Shown: positions 1 through 7,772 of the stretch, piece after piece
Numbering within the stretch: position 1 is the stretch's first letter
Layout: every line of letters begins with the position of its first letter
Assembly: GCA_021200895.1 (NCBI GenBank)
Contig: JAJQFX010000088.1
Span: 1 to 16,379, forward strand
DNA length: 16,379 nucleotides
Direction of reading: 5' to 3'
Source of the DNA: Clostridiales bacterium
GTDB taxonomy: Bacteria; Bacillota; Clostridia; Oscillospirales; Oscillospiraceae
Notes under the pieces: model-generated
Seen by the model: the letters and a program-made list of their open reading frames with translations, nothing else
The model's database searches: none
Told to the model about the DNA's origin: nothing
Translations under genes and position numbers: made by a program

Positions 1-2000
1 ATGTTGGCGACTTCGGCGGTCAGGTCGGTAAACGCCGCGCTGTCCGCGGTCAGGTAGCCTGCCTCCACGAGGATGGCCGTCACATCGCTGGCCGTCACAA
101 ATCCGGCCACAAGCTTAGTGACCTCCGCCCGGTAGGCGGTCAGGTCATTGACCGTGGCATAGTTGGCGGACAGATACTCAATGGTGGCGTAGCTTGCCAG
201 CATTGTATTGATGTCCGCTACGTCCGCTTGCAACTCTGTGATGGCCGCGCTGTCCGCCGTCAGGTAGCCCGCCTTCACGAGGATGGCATCTACTTCTCCG
301 GCGGTGACATAGCCGGAAAGCAGCTCAGTAATGTTTGCCTGGTAGGCGGTCAGGTCATTGACCGTCGCATAGTTGGCGGACAGATACTCAATGGTGGCGT
401 AGCTTGCCAGCATTGTATTGATGTCCGCTACGTCCGCTTGCAACTCTGTGATGGCCGCGCTGTCCGCCGTCAGGTAGCCCGCCTTCACGAGGATGGCATC
501 TACTTCTCCGGCGGTGACATAGCCGGAAAGCAGCTCAGTAATGTTTGCCTGGTAAGCCGTCAATGTGGCGATTGTGGCGTAGTCTGCCAGCAGGGTGTCA
601 ACGGCTGCTACGGTGATGTAGGCGGCTTCGATTTCGGCAACGGTGGATTGCAGGGTGGCGATGGTAGCAGATGCTGCCGTGAGGTCATTGATGGTGGCAT
701 AGGTCAGCTTTGCATTGTCCGCCGTGAGGTAGCCAAACGCGGCCACCTCCGCCTCCAGGCTGTCCGCCTTGACGTAGAGGGCGGCGATGTCATCCGCTGT
801 GATGTATTTGGCGGTCAGATAGTCCGTGGTGATGGCGGTCGCCACCAGGTTGGTGTACCGTGCAGACAGCGATTCCAGCGCCGTCTGGACGTTCCGGTCA
901 GAGCTGCGCTGAGCATCCGTCAAACTGGCCGAATCCGCCCCAAAGGTCAGGGTGTCGTTGGCCGGGTCAAGGAGGTCAATGTCCATGGCAGTCAGCTCGA
1001 CATACTGATTGATGCCGTGGGGGTCGCTCCGAATCAGCACATAGTCCCCCAGGTTGATGTAGTCATACTCCGCCGACACCAGGGCCAGGTCTACCGCGCT
1101 GACCTCAAAGGAGGACACGGCGGAAGTGACCTGCGCCAGGTAGTTTTTCGCCTTGGTCAGCAGATTGCTGGCCTCCGTCACATCCTCCCAGATGTTGCAG
1201 ACCACGATCCAGCCGTATTCCGCTACGGCGGCTTCGTCGGCGTAATAGATGCTGCCGCCGTTGACGCTGGAGATGGTGAGGTATTCATCTGTCTGGTTGC
1301 CGTCGCTGTCCTCCAGCTTCGCCCCCAGGGGGAGAATGACCGTTGCCAGGTCGGAATACTCCACGTTCTGCGCGATGTCCAGCAGGTTCACCCCGAACTC
1401 CACCGGCTGGGTGGCGGTGGTGCCGTAGCTGGCCAGGTAGTCCAGATACTTGACCCCGTCCACGATGCGCACCCGGAAGTAGCCGCCCAGGCTGTCGTTC
1501 ACCAGTTTGTCGGTCAGGACGGTCAGGGTGCGGTTATACTCGATGCTGCTGCGGGCGATATAGTCGTTGCTGTCCTCCACGGTGACGGTGCCGAGGCGAA
1601 GCTGCTTGCGCTCCTCTACCTGGGCGTTGTGGTTGTCCAGGACAGACTGCAAAAAGTCTGTAGGACTGCCGGAGAACTCGAAGGGCGGGTAATAGGTATC
1701 ATACAGATAGGCCAGCACGCCCTCGCAGGTGAGCGTGCCGGTCTTGTAGAAATCCTCCTGCCGGGTGATGGCCCGGCCCCGCCACAGCTCCACCCCGTCC
1801 CGGTAGACGATGAGTTCATCCGTCAGGCAGACGAAATCCGCCTTCGCCGGGTTTGCGTCCGGGATGGAGATGGACAGCTCCCCCGCCGCGCCCACCTCCA
1901 GCGAGAGGGAAGCGGCGGTGAGGCAGTAGGCGGTGTCGCCGGGGCGGTAGAGGGGGTTTTCCGTTGTTTCATCCTTATGAATAAACTTGATTTCGTACAT
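1..2000 (-). CDS. Phage tail-tip / minor structural protein (Tal-like), partial: C-terminus off the left edge
   Basis: About 666 codons are visible, starting at an ATG at 2000-1998 with AGGTGAT upstream. The frame stays open to base 1, so the C-terminus is missing. Residues 1 to about 360 resemble the N-terminal region of Siphoviridae minor structural / prophage tail endopeptidase proteins, the hub that follows Dit. Seen there are a short beta-rich start (MYEIKFIHKDETTENPLYR) and segments such as LSISIPDANPAKADFV and YINLGDYVLIRSD. From about residue 385 the protein becomes Ala/Thr/Tyr-rich and repetitive, with units like YATINDLTA and YLTADSAAITELQADV, which suggests an elongated trimeric stalk. 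Two adjacent 70-residue repeats are almost identical in DNA. The position, 8 bp after the Dit-like gene, fits the tail tip. A peptidase or receptor-binding domain, if any, would lie outside the window. Confidence 0.8.
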   Translation of the reverse strand, partial: MYEIKFIHKDETTENPLYRPGDTAYCLTAASLSLEVGAAGELSISIPDANPAKADFVCLTDELIVYRDGVELWRGRAITRQEDFYKTGTLTCEGVLAYLYDTYYPPFEFSGSPTDFLQSVLDNHNAQVEERKQLRLGTVTVEDSNDYIARSSIEYNRTLTVLTDKLVNDSLGGYFRVRIVDGVKYLDYLASYGTTATQPVEFGVNLLDIAQNVEYSDLATVILPLGAKLEDSDGNQTDEYLTISSVNGGSIYYADEAAVAEYGWIVVCNIWEDVTEASNLLTKAKNYLAQVTSAVSSFEVSAVDLALVSAEYDYINLGDYVLIRSDPHGINQYVELTAMDIDLLDPANDTLTFGADSASLTDAQRSSDRNVQTALESLSARYTNLVATAITTDYLTAKYITADDIAALYVKADSLEAEVAAFGYLTADNAKLTYATINDLTAASATIATLQSTVAEIEAAYITVAAVDTLLADYATIATLTAYQANITELLSGYVTAGEVDAILVKAGYLTADSAAITELQADVADINTMLASYATIEYLSANYATVNDLTAYQANITELLSGYVTAGEVDAILVKAGYLTADSAAITELQADVADINTMLASYATIEYLSANYATVNDLTAYRAEVTKLVAGFVTASDVTAILVEAGYLTADSAAFTDLTAEVAN
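131..550 (-). repeat. Tandem 210-bp repeat, two near-identical copies, inside the tail-tip gene
   Basis: Copy 1 is 131-340 and copy 2 is 341-550. Reading base by base I find one difference, G at 156 against C at 366, which is a synonymous Ala change. Each copy encodes 70 residues beginning around YLTADSAAITELQADVADIN. A third, clearly diverged copy appears to occupy about 1-130 and continue off the window. The period is a multiple of three, so copy number can change without breaking the frame. Confidence 0.95.
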
Positions 2001-2008
2001 ATGATCAC

Positions 2009-2431
2009 CTACAAGGAGGTATTGCCGCTGGCATCCGTTTTGAGCGGATTGCACTTGCACAGGATGGTGATACTCTGACTTGCGCTTGTGTTGGTAAAGC
2101 TGTCAATGGTGCACCTGCCGTTGTACGTCCACTCGGGGTCATCATCAAGGACGATGCCCAGCCGCTGACCGTGGATGGCGGTGGCAATTTCGCTTATCAT
2201 GTCCGCCCACCCCTTTTGCGTCAGTGCCTCTGCGGTCTGAAAAGAAAAGGACAGCTCCCTGTCCTCGTAGACCACAGAGCCGGTCAGGGCCTCCGTCAAA
2301 TCTAACGACCCATTTGCGCCTGGAATATCAATGGTGTTCGTTTTCGGTGCAGGTATTGAAACGTCCTGCGCCTGCAAAACCAGCTTCCAATCATCCCAGC
2401 TGTGATATGAACCGAATTTAACGCCTTTCAT
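2009..2431 (-). CDS. Distal tail protein (Dit-like, N-terminal domain only)
   Basis: This 140-residue protein has the features of the N-terminal beta-barrel of siphovirus distal tail proteins, which form the ring between tail tube and tail tip. Seen: an early WDDWKLVLQ segment, IDIPGANGSLDLTEALTG (the family's 'P-G-x-x-G-x-L-D-L-T' pattern), VVYEDRELSFSF, and a C-terminal ILCKCNPLK strand. It is much shorter than full Dit proteins of about 250-300 residues, so the C-terminal domain is absent. The ATG overlaps the tape measure stop by 4 bases (ATGA) and has AAAGGAG 8 nt upstream. The placement between tape measure and tail-tip gene is the classic Dit position. The family assignment is by pattern and position only. 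Confidence 0.7.
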   Translation of the reverse strand: MKGVKFGSYHSWDDWKLVLQAQDVSIPAPKTNTIDIPGANGSLDLTEALTGSVVYEDRELSFSFQTAEALTQKGWADMISEIATAIHGQRLGIVLDDDPEWTYNGRCTIDSFTNTSASQSITILCKCNPLKTDASGNTSL

Positions 2432-5259
2432 CGTCCACGCTCCTTTGCCGTTGACAACTTGCCAAGGGCGCTATCCATCGGTTTTGCCAGCCAACCGACC
2501 ACAGCGCCTGTGTCGGTCTTGATTTCCGCTTTGGCGAACTCGGGGAAATATTGCTCCATAAAGCTGACCATGGTTTTCATATAGGGGATAAGTTCATCGC
2601 CGCCGACGCCGGATTCATCGCGGACAATGCCCCGTAAATCATCCAATGCGCCGACGAACTCCGGGCGTTTTTCGCCAACGCCGATAACAGTCGGGCTGGT
2701 AAAAATGCCGCCCTCATCGTACCACTCGATAGAGAACTTCGGCACGGAGGGCGGGCTCAGGCTGAACGAACCGGTAATGCTGAAATGGGGCATTTTCAGC
2801 TTGGGCAGCGACCAGCTGAAGTTGAAGAAGCCCTTGATTTTGTCGATGGCGTTCTTCACGATGGTCTTTGCGCTGTCGAAGATGCTGGTAAACTTGTCCT
2901 TGATGCTGCCCAGCACGTTGCTGACCGTGGTCTTTGCCGCGTTCAGCCCGTTGGAGATGGTGGTTTTCACGCCGTTTACCACATTGCTGACCGTGGTTTT
3001 GATGGCGTTCCACACGCTGCTGAAAGTGGTTTTGATGGCGTTCAGGACGCTTGTGACAGTACCCTTGACCGCATTAAACACGGTTGTGATAACCGATTTG
3101 ATGGCGTTCACCACCGTTGTCACAACAGATTTGATTGCATTGAAAACCGTTGTGAAAACGGTCTTGTATGCGTTCAGCACCGTTGTGAAATAGGTCTTGA
3201 CCGCATTAAACACTGTCTGAATGACCGACTTCACCGCGTTCACCACTGTTGAAACCACGTTTTGAATGGCATTCCAGACGGTGGTAAATGTGCTCTTTAT
3301 CCCTTCCAGTATCGGGGTGAGGAAGGAAACAATGGCGTTCCAAACAGTACTGATCACATTCTGAATTGTGTCCAGTGCGGTCGATACTGCTGACTTGATT
3401 GCTTCCCATGCTGCAAGAATGGTTTCTTTGCAGTTCTCCCAAATAAACTGAAATGGAAGGGTAATCAAATCAAAGGCCGCTGTAATCAGTTCAACGATGA
3501 ACATGATTGCGACCTGAACCACATTCTTGATGGTTTCCCAGGCTGTTGACAGGGCATTTACCAGGGTATTGAAGATGCTGCTGACCGTGTTCCAGAGGCT
3601 TTGAAACCCCGAAACAATATTGTCAAGAACACCTGTGATAAAATTCCATGCCGATTCCAATGCGCCGCTGATACCATCAACCAGGCCACTGAAGAAATTC
3701 TTAATTGCTTCAATCGCCGTTTCAAACGCTTCTTTTGCGGTGCTCAGGGCGCCGCTGATGGCTTCCACCGCTGTGCTGAACGCGCTTTTGATTTTCTCCC
3801 AAATGTTCAGCACTGCATTCCGGAAATCCTCGTTGGTATTCCAAAGGGTGACCAGTGTCGTGATAACGCCAGCAATCAGAGTGACCACAATGGTAACTGG
3901 CCCGCCGAGCATGGAGACAACAGACGATATTCCGGTGATGCCGGAAATGAGGCTCTTTACGTTGCCAACAAGGGTCATTATTTTCGAGCCGATAGAGAAC
4001 CCAATGAGCATGGACACAAGCGGGATGACCACGTCCAGATGCTCTGCAATAAAGCCAATCGCATTGCCGAGCGTTTCGACAACAGGTGCAAGCTCTGCAG
4101 CAAGGTCGCTTATGGTCTCACTGATGGCGTCCATGTCGAGGCTGTCAATAAATTCAGATGCCTCATCAATCAGTTCCTCAAGCACGGGATATATATCTTG
4201 AAACAGCTGTATGCTGAGGTTTTCGGCCTTTGTTTTAAGATCATCCGTTTTCCATCCGAGGGTATCGGTCATCTGAGCGTATGCGTCCTCAGTCGTTCCG
4301 GCCTGTCCCTCCAGTTGTTCCAGATGCTCGTTGAACTCGTCCAAACCCTGGTTGACGATGGAGTTTGCCGCCTTACCGGCCTCTTGTGAACCCCATAGGT
4401 TCATAAACGCCTCTGAATCCTGGCCGCAATTATCGTACAAAATCCCGAGGACATCGCCCAGCGAATAACCGTCCTCCATCAGCTGGCCAAATGATTCGCC
4501 GGTTTCCGCTTGCAGGATTGCCGCCACGTCGCTGCCAGCGTCGCCCAGCTCAGACATCATACTGGACAGATATGTGGTGGATTCCTCAGTAGAAATACCG
4601 GCCTTTGTGGTGCTGATATAGGCCGCCTCAAGATTTTCGAGGGAAACATTGTAGCCGGATGCTGTGGCGATTGCGCGGCCCATGGTGGACGCCAAATCTG
4701 CAACTGTGGTGACACCTAAATTCTGCGTGGTAATCAGCGAATCGCTGATATGATCAACATCGTCTGCCTCCAACCCGTAGGCGTTCATGGCAGTGGTGAG
4801 GACGCTCACAGCGGATTCGGTATCGGTGAAGCCTGCGGTTGCCAGCTTTGCGGACTGCTCGACCACGTCCAGCGCCCCGGCGGTGTCTCCTGTTGCGGAA
4901 ATGACAGAATAGGCAGTCTCCGCCAGTTCGCTCTGCGAGATGCCTAACTCATCGGACATGGAGGCGATTTGGCTGCTCATGTCCTCAATAGACACAGCAG
5001 ATGTGTCTGCGATGGTGCCCAGCTTCGCGATTGAGGTTTCCCACTCTGTTCCGCTAGTAATCGCATCGGATACAATTTTGCTGATTCCGGCAGCGGCAAG
5101 CGCTTTGGATAATGCGCTTGTGAGAGACGATGCAAGCGTTTTCCCAGCTTTTTGCCCGGATTCCGGCACCTCGTCCCCCAGGATTTCCTCCAGTTGCTTT
5201 TTGATACCATCGGCAGACGGAACGATTTGTACATATGCTGTTGCGAGTTCTGTACCCAT
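2428..5259 (-). CDS. Tail tape measure protein (TP901 family)
   Basis: At 943 residues this is the longest complete gene here. It sets tail length and is threaded through the tail tube. The N-terminal third is the TP901-type core, with segments such as ATSGTEWETSIAKLGTI, AYISTTKAGISTEESTTYL and LWGSQEAGKAANSI. Hydrophobic stretches lie near residues 410-430 and 445-475, and another near 590. Residues about 655-786 form a run of 11-residue repeats (consensus VFNAIKSVVTT). The C-terminus has GIFTSPTVIGVGEKRPEFVG, typical of tape measure ends. I chose the ATG at 5259, with GAGGTG about 8 nt upstream, over a TTG 21 bases earlier. At the usual 1.5 angstrom per residue the tail would be roughly 140 nm. 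This follows from the family rule and has not been measured. Confidence 0.93.
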   Translation of the reverse strand: MGTELATAYVQIVPSADGIKKQLEEILGDEVPESGQKAGKTLASSLTSALSKALAAAGISKIVSDAITSGTEWETSIAKLGTIADTSAVSIEDMSSQIASMSDELGISQSELAETAYSVISATGDTAGALDVVEQSAKLATAGFTDTESAVSVLTTAMNAYGLEADDVDHISDSLITTQNLGVTTVADLASTMGRAIATASGYNVSLENLEAAYISTTKAGISTEESTTYLSSMMSELGDAGSDVAAILQAETGESFGQLMEDGYSLGDVLGILYDNCGQDSEAFMNLWGSQEAGKAANSIVNQGLDEFNEHLEQLEGQAGTTEDAYAQMTDTLGWKTDDLKTKAENLSIQLFQDIYPVLEELIDEASEFIDSLDMDAISETISDLAAELAPVVETLGNAIGFIAEHLDVVIPLVSMLIGFSIGSKIMTLVGNVKSLISGITGISSVVSMLGGPVTIVVTLIAGVITTLVTLWNTNEDFRNAVLNIWEKIKSAFSTAVEAISGALSTAKEAFETAIEAIKNFFSGLVDGISGALESAWNFITGVLDNIVSGFQSLWNTVSSIFNTLVNALSTAWETIKNVVQVAIMFIVELITAAFDLITLPFQFIWENCKETILAAWEAIKSAVSTALDTIQNVISTVWNAIVSFLTPILEGIKSTFTTVWNAIQNVVSTVVNAVKSVIQTVFNAVKTYFTTVLNAYKTVFTTVFNAIKSVVTTVVNAIKSVITTVFNAVKGTVTSVLNAIKTTFSSVWNAIKTTVSNVVNGVKTTISNGLNAAKTTVSNVLGSIKDKFTSIFDSAKTIVKNAIDKIKGFFNFSWSLPKLKMPHFSITGSFSLSPPSVPKFSIEWYDEGGIFTSPTVIGVGEKRPEFVGALDDLRGIVRDESGVGGDELIPYMKTMVSFMEQYFPEFAKAEIKTDTGAVVGWLAKPMDSALGKLSTAKERGR
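2902..3297 (-). repeat. 33-bp periodic repeat (12 hendecads) in the tape measure gene
   Basis: A GATGGCGTTC-like element recurs on the plus strand at an exact 33-base spacing, at 2935, 2968, 3001, 3034, 3067, 3100, 3133, 3166, 3199, 3232 and 3265, with a weaker unit before 2935. In protein this is an 11-residue repeat of the type V-x-N-A-I/V-K-x-x-V-T-T, as expected of an extended helical coiled coil. Copies are diverged in DNA but keep phase. Confidence 0.93.
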
Positions 5260-5266
5260 ATGCCGC

Positions 5267-5647
5267 TCACCTCTTTTCAAATCTTGCTAAAGCCGCGTCC
5301 AGCTCTGCCTTCGTGCGAAAGCCGCACGGTTTACTGCTGTCAGGTTCGACGCCTCTCAATGCATCTACAAGCGATTTCGGGCGATTCCTGTGACGGCGTC
5401 CGTCCTCGCTCTGGAACCAGATAAGGGTTGCCAATCTGTCCGCTATCGTGGCGAGCAACAGTGTATTTGTATCCACCTTCTCACCGCTTAGCTTGCGCCC
5501 AACACGACTATCAGTGCCCAAGCCCAAAGCGAGAGTTGCCGCATAGTGCAGCGGCAACTCTCGGTAGTCGTATATGTGATATGTCTCGGCAAAGTCGCAA
5601 ATCAGTTCCGGCTCCGCCTCGCATATTATTTGGGCAAGGGCAATCAG
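5267..5647 (-). CDS. Tail assembly chaperone, frameshifted C-terminal extension (DUF5361-type)
   Basis: This frame has no ATG with a ribosome binding site at its head. It is reached from the chaperone gene by a -1 frameshift at 5653-5647, giving a 220-residue fusion (94 + 126). The part beyond the shift begins LIALAQIICEAEPELICDF and continues AETYHIYDYRELPLHYAATL, the hallmark of DUF5361-type proteins that follow the short chaperone in Firmicute siphophages. This is the T part of a lambda gpG/gpGT-like pair; the long form is thought to bind the tape measure and recruit the tail tube protein. It ends 8 bp before the tape measure ATG. A separate TTG start near 5557 is in the same frame but would drop the first 30 conserved residues, so I reject it. 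Confidence 0.85.
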   Translation of the reverse strand: MIALAQIICEAEPELICDFAETYHIYDYRELPLHYAATLALGLGTDSRVGRKLSGEKVDTNTLLLATIADRLATLIWFQSEDGRRHRNRPKSLVDALRGVEPDSSKPCGFRTKAELDAALARFEKR

Positions 5648-5928
5648 TTTTTTACGTCGGCGTTTGCTTTCTGGACGATGTCGAGGATTTCGGCGGCCTC
5701 GCTGATCATGGCGGTAGAGGATACAATCCCATCCTCGTCCCTCAGATGCTCCTCGAGGGCGGGTTCCTGCTTGCCGAGAACCAGCTCGACGAAGTCAACG
5801 GACGCAATCGTCTGTTCCTCTTCGCTCCCCGCTTTCATTTTCTTGAACAGCGTCAGGAACTGCCACGATGTGAGGATTTTCTCGTTCACCGTGAACTCAA
5901 AGCCTGAACTTGTCTTGCCTTTTACCAT
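5644..5928 (-). CDS. Tail assembly chaperone, short form (gpG-like)
   Basis: A 94-residue acidic, helical protein (SWQFLTLFKKMKAGSEEEQ; EHLRDEDGIVSSTAMISEAA) located between major tail protein and tape measure, where siphophages encode their tail assembly chaperone. The ATG has GGAGG 7 nt upstream, overlapping the end of the major tail protein gene. The last codons are GTA AAA AAC TGA, so the short product ends directly after a slippery heptamer. By analogy with lambda gpG, most ribosomes would stop here and a minority shift -1 to make the long form. Sequence similarity alone would not identify it; position, size and recoding site do. Confidence 0.85.
   Translation of the reverse strand: MVKGKTSSGFEFTVNEKILTSWQFLTLFKKMKAGSEEEQTIASVDFVELVLGKQEPALEEHLRDEDGIVSSTAMISEAAEILDIVQKANADVKN
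5647..5653 (-). promoter_or_regulatory. Programmed -1 ribosomal frameshift site, A AAA AAC
   Basis: On the minus strand the zero-frame codons are GTA AAA AAC TGA. The heptamer A AAA AAC matches the canonical X XXY YYZ slippery form in the right register, and the zero-frame stop follows at once. A -1 slip reads AAA AAA CTG ATT and enters the long open frame to 5267. I see no clear stimulatory hairpin downstream. Confidence 0.9.
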
Positions 5929-5930
5929 TT

Positions 5931-6488
5931 TTAAGCCTCCGCGATGTACTCGTAGTGGGTGTTGCCGTTGGTGTCCTGTGCGCAGGTCAGCGTGATTTCA
6001 TAACCGATGGCGTCGGAACGGGTGTAGGAAATGTCGCCAATCTCTGTGACTTTGGCGTTGGGCAGGACGATGCGCTTTCTGGTTCCGTTGCGCAGAACCA
6101 TGTCGAACGCATAAGCCGCATAAGACAGTTCGTCGCTGTTGGCTTTGATGGTGATTCCGGTGGAAAGGTCGCCGGTGACGTTGTCCTCACCATAGACCAT
6201 TTTGAGGACATTGGCATTTTTGCTCTCGATGAGGGTGAACTGCCAAGTGTCATCTTTAGCGGTCTGGGTGCTCAGAACAGTGGTTCCACCCCAATCCTTG
6301 ATGTCCTCGGATTCGGGGGAGTTGCTGTTGGTGACGCCGTCCTCAGAGATAAAGCCCAGCGAGACAAACGCCTCATCCAGAGCGGTGGTGGCGTCCGTGG
6401 GCAGGGTAGAACCAAGAGGGGCGGTGTAGGCGTAACCGCCGACTTTCGGTGCGCCGGTGGATACATATTCGGTGGTGTTATCTGCCAT
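5931..6488 (-). CDS. Major tail (tube) protein
   Basis: A 185-residue protein with the composition of siphovirus major tail proteins: Thr/Ala/Asp-rich and beta-rich, with an N-terminus TGAPKVGGYAYTAPLGSTLP typical of the phi13/TP901-like type, and a central GFISEDGVTNSNSPESEDIK like many tube proteins. The C-terminal half contains VLPNAKVTEIGDISYTRSDA followed by YEITLTC, also usual for the family. AAGGAG lies 9 nt before the ATG. It follows the tail terminator candidate by 13 bp and precedes the chaperone by 2 bp. No Ig-like C-terminal addition is seen. Confidence 0.88.
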   Translation of the reverse strand: MADNTTEYVSTGAPKVGGYAYTAPLGSTLPTDATTALDEAFVSLGFISEDGVTNSNSPESEDIKDWGGTTVLSTQTAKDDTWQFTLIESKNANVLKMVYGEDNVTGDLSTGITIKANSDELSYAAYAFDMVLRNGTRKRIVLPNAKVTEIGDISYTRSDAIGYEITLTCAQDTNGNTHYEYIAEA

Positions 6489-6501
6489 AAATAATCACTC
6501 C

Positions 6502-6834
6502 TTAATAGTGTACGATGTCAAATACCGCTTGGTAGCGGTACACTTTTGTGGTTGTATCGGTGAAATTGTAGTCTGAATTGAGCCGACACTCGCTCACATC
6601 GTCCAGTGCCTCAATGCCCTGCATTGCCGCAATGACCTTCTCATTGAGGCAGGCCGCCTCATAGAGGGTCGGCGCGATAGATTGCACAGCGATGGTCGAG
6701 TAATAGATATAGTTTGTCTCATAGCCGCCGGTCTTTTCGAGGGCGACGTACTCGCTTTCGCCCTCCGGGACCTCAAGCGACACAGGAACGTCAAGCGTTT
6801 CCTCCAGATAGTCCAGAACGATTTTTTCAATCAT
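6502..6834 (-). CDS. Tail terminator / tail completion protein candidate
   Basis: A 110-residue protein in the slot directly before the major tail protein, where siphophages encode the tail terminator that caps the tube and docks it to the head. Seen: N-terminal helix MIEKIVLDYLEETLDVPVSL, then TGGYETNYIYYSTIAVQS and a C-terminal strand VYRYQAVFDIVHY, consistent with the alpha/beta fold of gpU/gp17-type terminators. The start overlaps the upstream stop as ATGA, so it is probably translationally coupled. The assignment rests on position, size and secondary-structure pattern rather than a diagnostic motif. Confidence 0.7.
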   Translation of the reverse strand: MIEKIVLDYLEETLDVPVSLEVPEGESEYVALEKTGGYETNYIYYSTIAVQSIAPTLYEAACLNEKVIAAMQGIEALDDVSECRLNSDYNFTDTTTKVYRYQAVFDIVHY

Positions 6835-7079
6835 TTACTGCGCACCGCCTTTAATAGCGTGTTGTATTTGGCGTTATCCAGCCGCGCTTTGTAGGTATCC
6901 GCATAGACCATGGCGTTGACACGGTTCTTGCCCACATGGGTGTCCGTTTCGTAGCCCTCGCCGCATCTGGATTGAATGTCTTTTGCGTGCTCCTCACAAA
7001 TTGCCATCATTTCAGCAGATTTCAGCAGCTGGTTCCGAACGGATTTGCGGTTCAGCTTAATCTTCAGCTTGCTGGCCAT
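6831..7079 (-). CDS. HK97 gp10-like head-tail joining / tail completion protein, short form
   Basis: An 82-residue basic protein starting at an ATG at 7079 with GAGGG about 9 nt upstream. A TTG nine bases earlier is in frame but less likely. It contains an N-terminal basic helix (KLKIKLNRKSVRNQLLKSAE), a helix with EEHAKDIQSRCG, and a C-terminal VNAMVYADTYKARLDNAKYN. The last part fits the HK97 gp10 family, where a variable loop ends in residues like T-x-x-A-x-x-D-N. The start overlaps the preceding gene by 23 bp and the stop overlaps the next start by 4. The protein is shorter than typical gp10 proteins of about 110-150 residues. Confidence 0.65.
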   Translation of the reverse strand: MASKLKIKLNRKSVRNQLLKSAEMMAICEEHAKDIQSRCGEGYETDTHVGKNRVNAMVYADTYKARLDNAKYNTLLKAVRSK

Positions 7080-7404
7080 ATCGCTCAACCCTCACTTTCG
7101 TGTTCCAGCTTAACGGAATCATGGCGTCAATGCCGCCGATCGGCATTCCGATGGTGTGCCACCGTTCGCCAAAAAATGCAACGTCTTTGTCCTCCCAATC
7201 GTGCGTGTCGCCTTTTGGGATGCCCAGCGTATAAACCGCTTTTCGCCCTGTCAGGTTCAGGATGTCGAGGATTTCCTCCTCGCTTGACGGGGCGACAAGG
7301 ACGTTTTCAACCGTTGTCGCTGTTTCCTCGTAAATCGGCTTGTTGAACGGGTCGGAGCCGGTCTGCGTCCGCTCGTAGAGAACAACGGGGATTCCCTTAA
7401 TCAT
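7057..7404 (-). CDS. Head closure / head-tail adaptor protein candidate
   Basis: A 115-residue protein. I chose the ATG at 7404 because GGAGG sits 7 nt upstream and the ATG overlaps the previous stop as ATGA. It contains VVLYERTQTGSDPFNKPIYE, an N-terminal strand pattern common in head closure proteins (SPP1 gp16-like, 'stopper'), followed by TVENVLVAPSS and a compact beta-rich region AVYTLGIPKGDTHDWEDKDV. Near the end, GIDAMIPLSWNTKVRVERYG fits the strand-rich fold. It is the second of four small connector genes between capsid and major tail protein. No enzymatic motif is seen; the call is by order and fold pattern. Confidence 0.68.
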   Translation of the reverse strand: MIKGIPVVLYERTQTGSDPFNKPIYEETATTVENVLVAPSSEEEILDILNLTGRKAVYTLGIPKGDTHDWEDKDVAFFGERWHTIGMPIGGIDAMIPLSWNTKVRVERYGQQAED

Positions 7405-7769
7405 TCGGACGCCTCCCACGGGCTGGCAAACGTAAGCCGATTGCCGACGCCCAGCAGCCGTTTGTCCAGTTTTGAGAGATATAGCTCGCCGGAGCTGCCT
7501 GCCCCGATGGTGAAGCTCTGGGAATACCCTAACGCGGACATACTGCCCTGGGTGGTGCCAATGGGCATCTGGGCGCTGTCGGAATCCCCCAGCACACGAA
7601 TCACCATGTTGCAGGATACGACCCGTTTGGCATCGTCAGACGCATTGCTGTTGTAGCTGTCAATGATGACTGCCGCGTCCTCCAGCAGTGCCTCGCAGAT
7701 TTCCAGTTCCTCGTCCGAGAGGGTTCTGCGGCATCTGGTCGCGACTTCGTCCGTACTCGCATAAGCCAT
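7401..7769 (-). CDS. Head-tail connector / adaptor (phage Gp19/Gp15/Gp42 family)
   Basis: A 122-residue protein whose N-terminus MAYASTDEVATRCRRTLSDE and following helix ALLEDAAVIIDSYN match the pattern of the Gp19/Gp15/Gp42 connector family, helical proteins that bind below the portal. The second half has RVVSCNMVIRVLGD and a Gly/Ser-rich stretch SQSFTIGAGSSGELYLSKLD, also typical. AGAAGGTG is about 7 nt upstream of the ATG. It follows the 41-residue ORF by 3 bp and overlaps the next gene by 4. The order capsid, connector, closure, gp10, terminator is standard for siphophage heads. Confidence 0.82.
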   Translation of the reverse strand: MAYASTDEVATRCRRTLSDEELEICEALLEDAAVIIDSYNSNASDDAKRVVSCNMVIRVLGDSDSAQMPIGTTQGSMSALGYSQSFTIGAGSSGELYLSKLDKRLLGVGNRLTFASPWEASE

Positions 7770-7772
7770 GGG

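Noticed and set aside
2011..2020. Perfect AAGGAGGT on the plus strand
   Set aside because: There is no credible plus-strand gene after it; the match is a by-product of the ends of two minus-strand genes.
228..2078. 616-codon open frame on the plus strand
   Set aside because: It lies antisense to the tail-tip gene, has low-complexity Gly/Val/Arg/Gln-rich sequence, repeats wherever the real gene repeats, and has no family features. It is open because of biased codons on the opposite strand.
2902..3297. CRISPR array
   Set aside because: The 33-base periodicity is protein-coding with no spacer/repeat alternation; it is the hendecad repeat of the tape measure protein.
3601..4389. 262-codon plus-strand frame, and others at 2627-3193 and 2785-3252
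   Set aside because: All are antisense to the tape measure gene and mirror its repeats; no ribosome binding site or recognisable domain.
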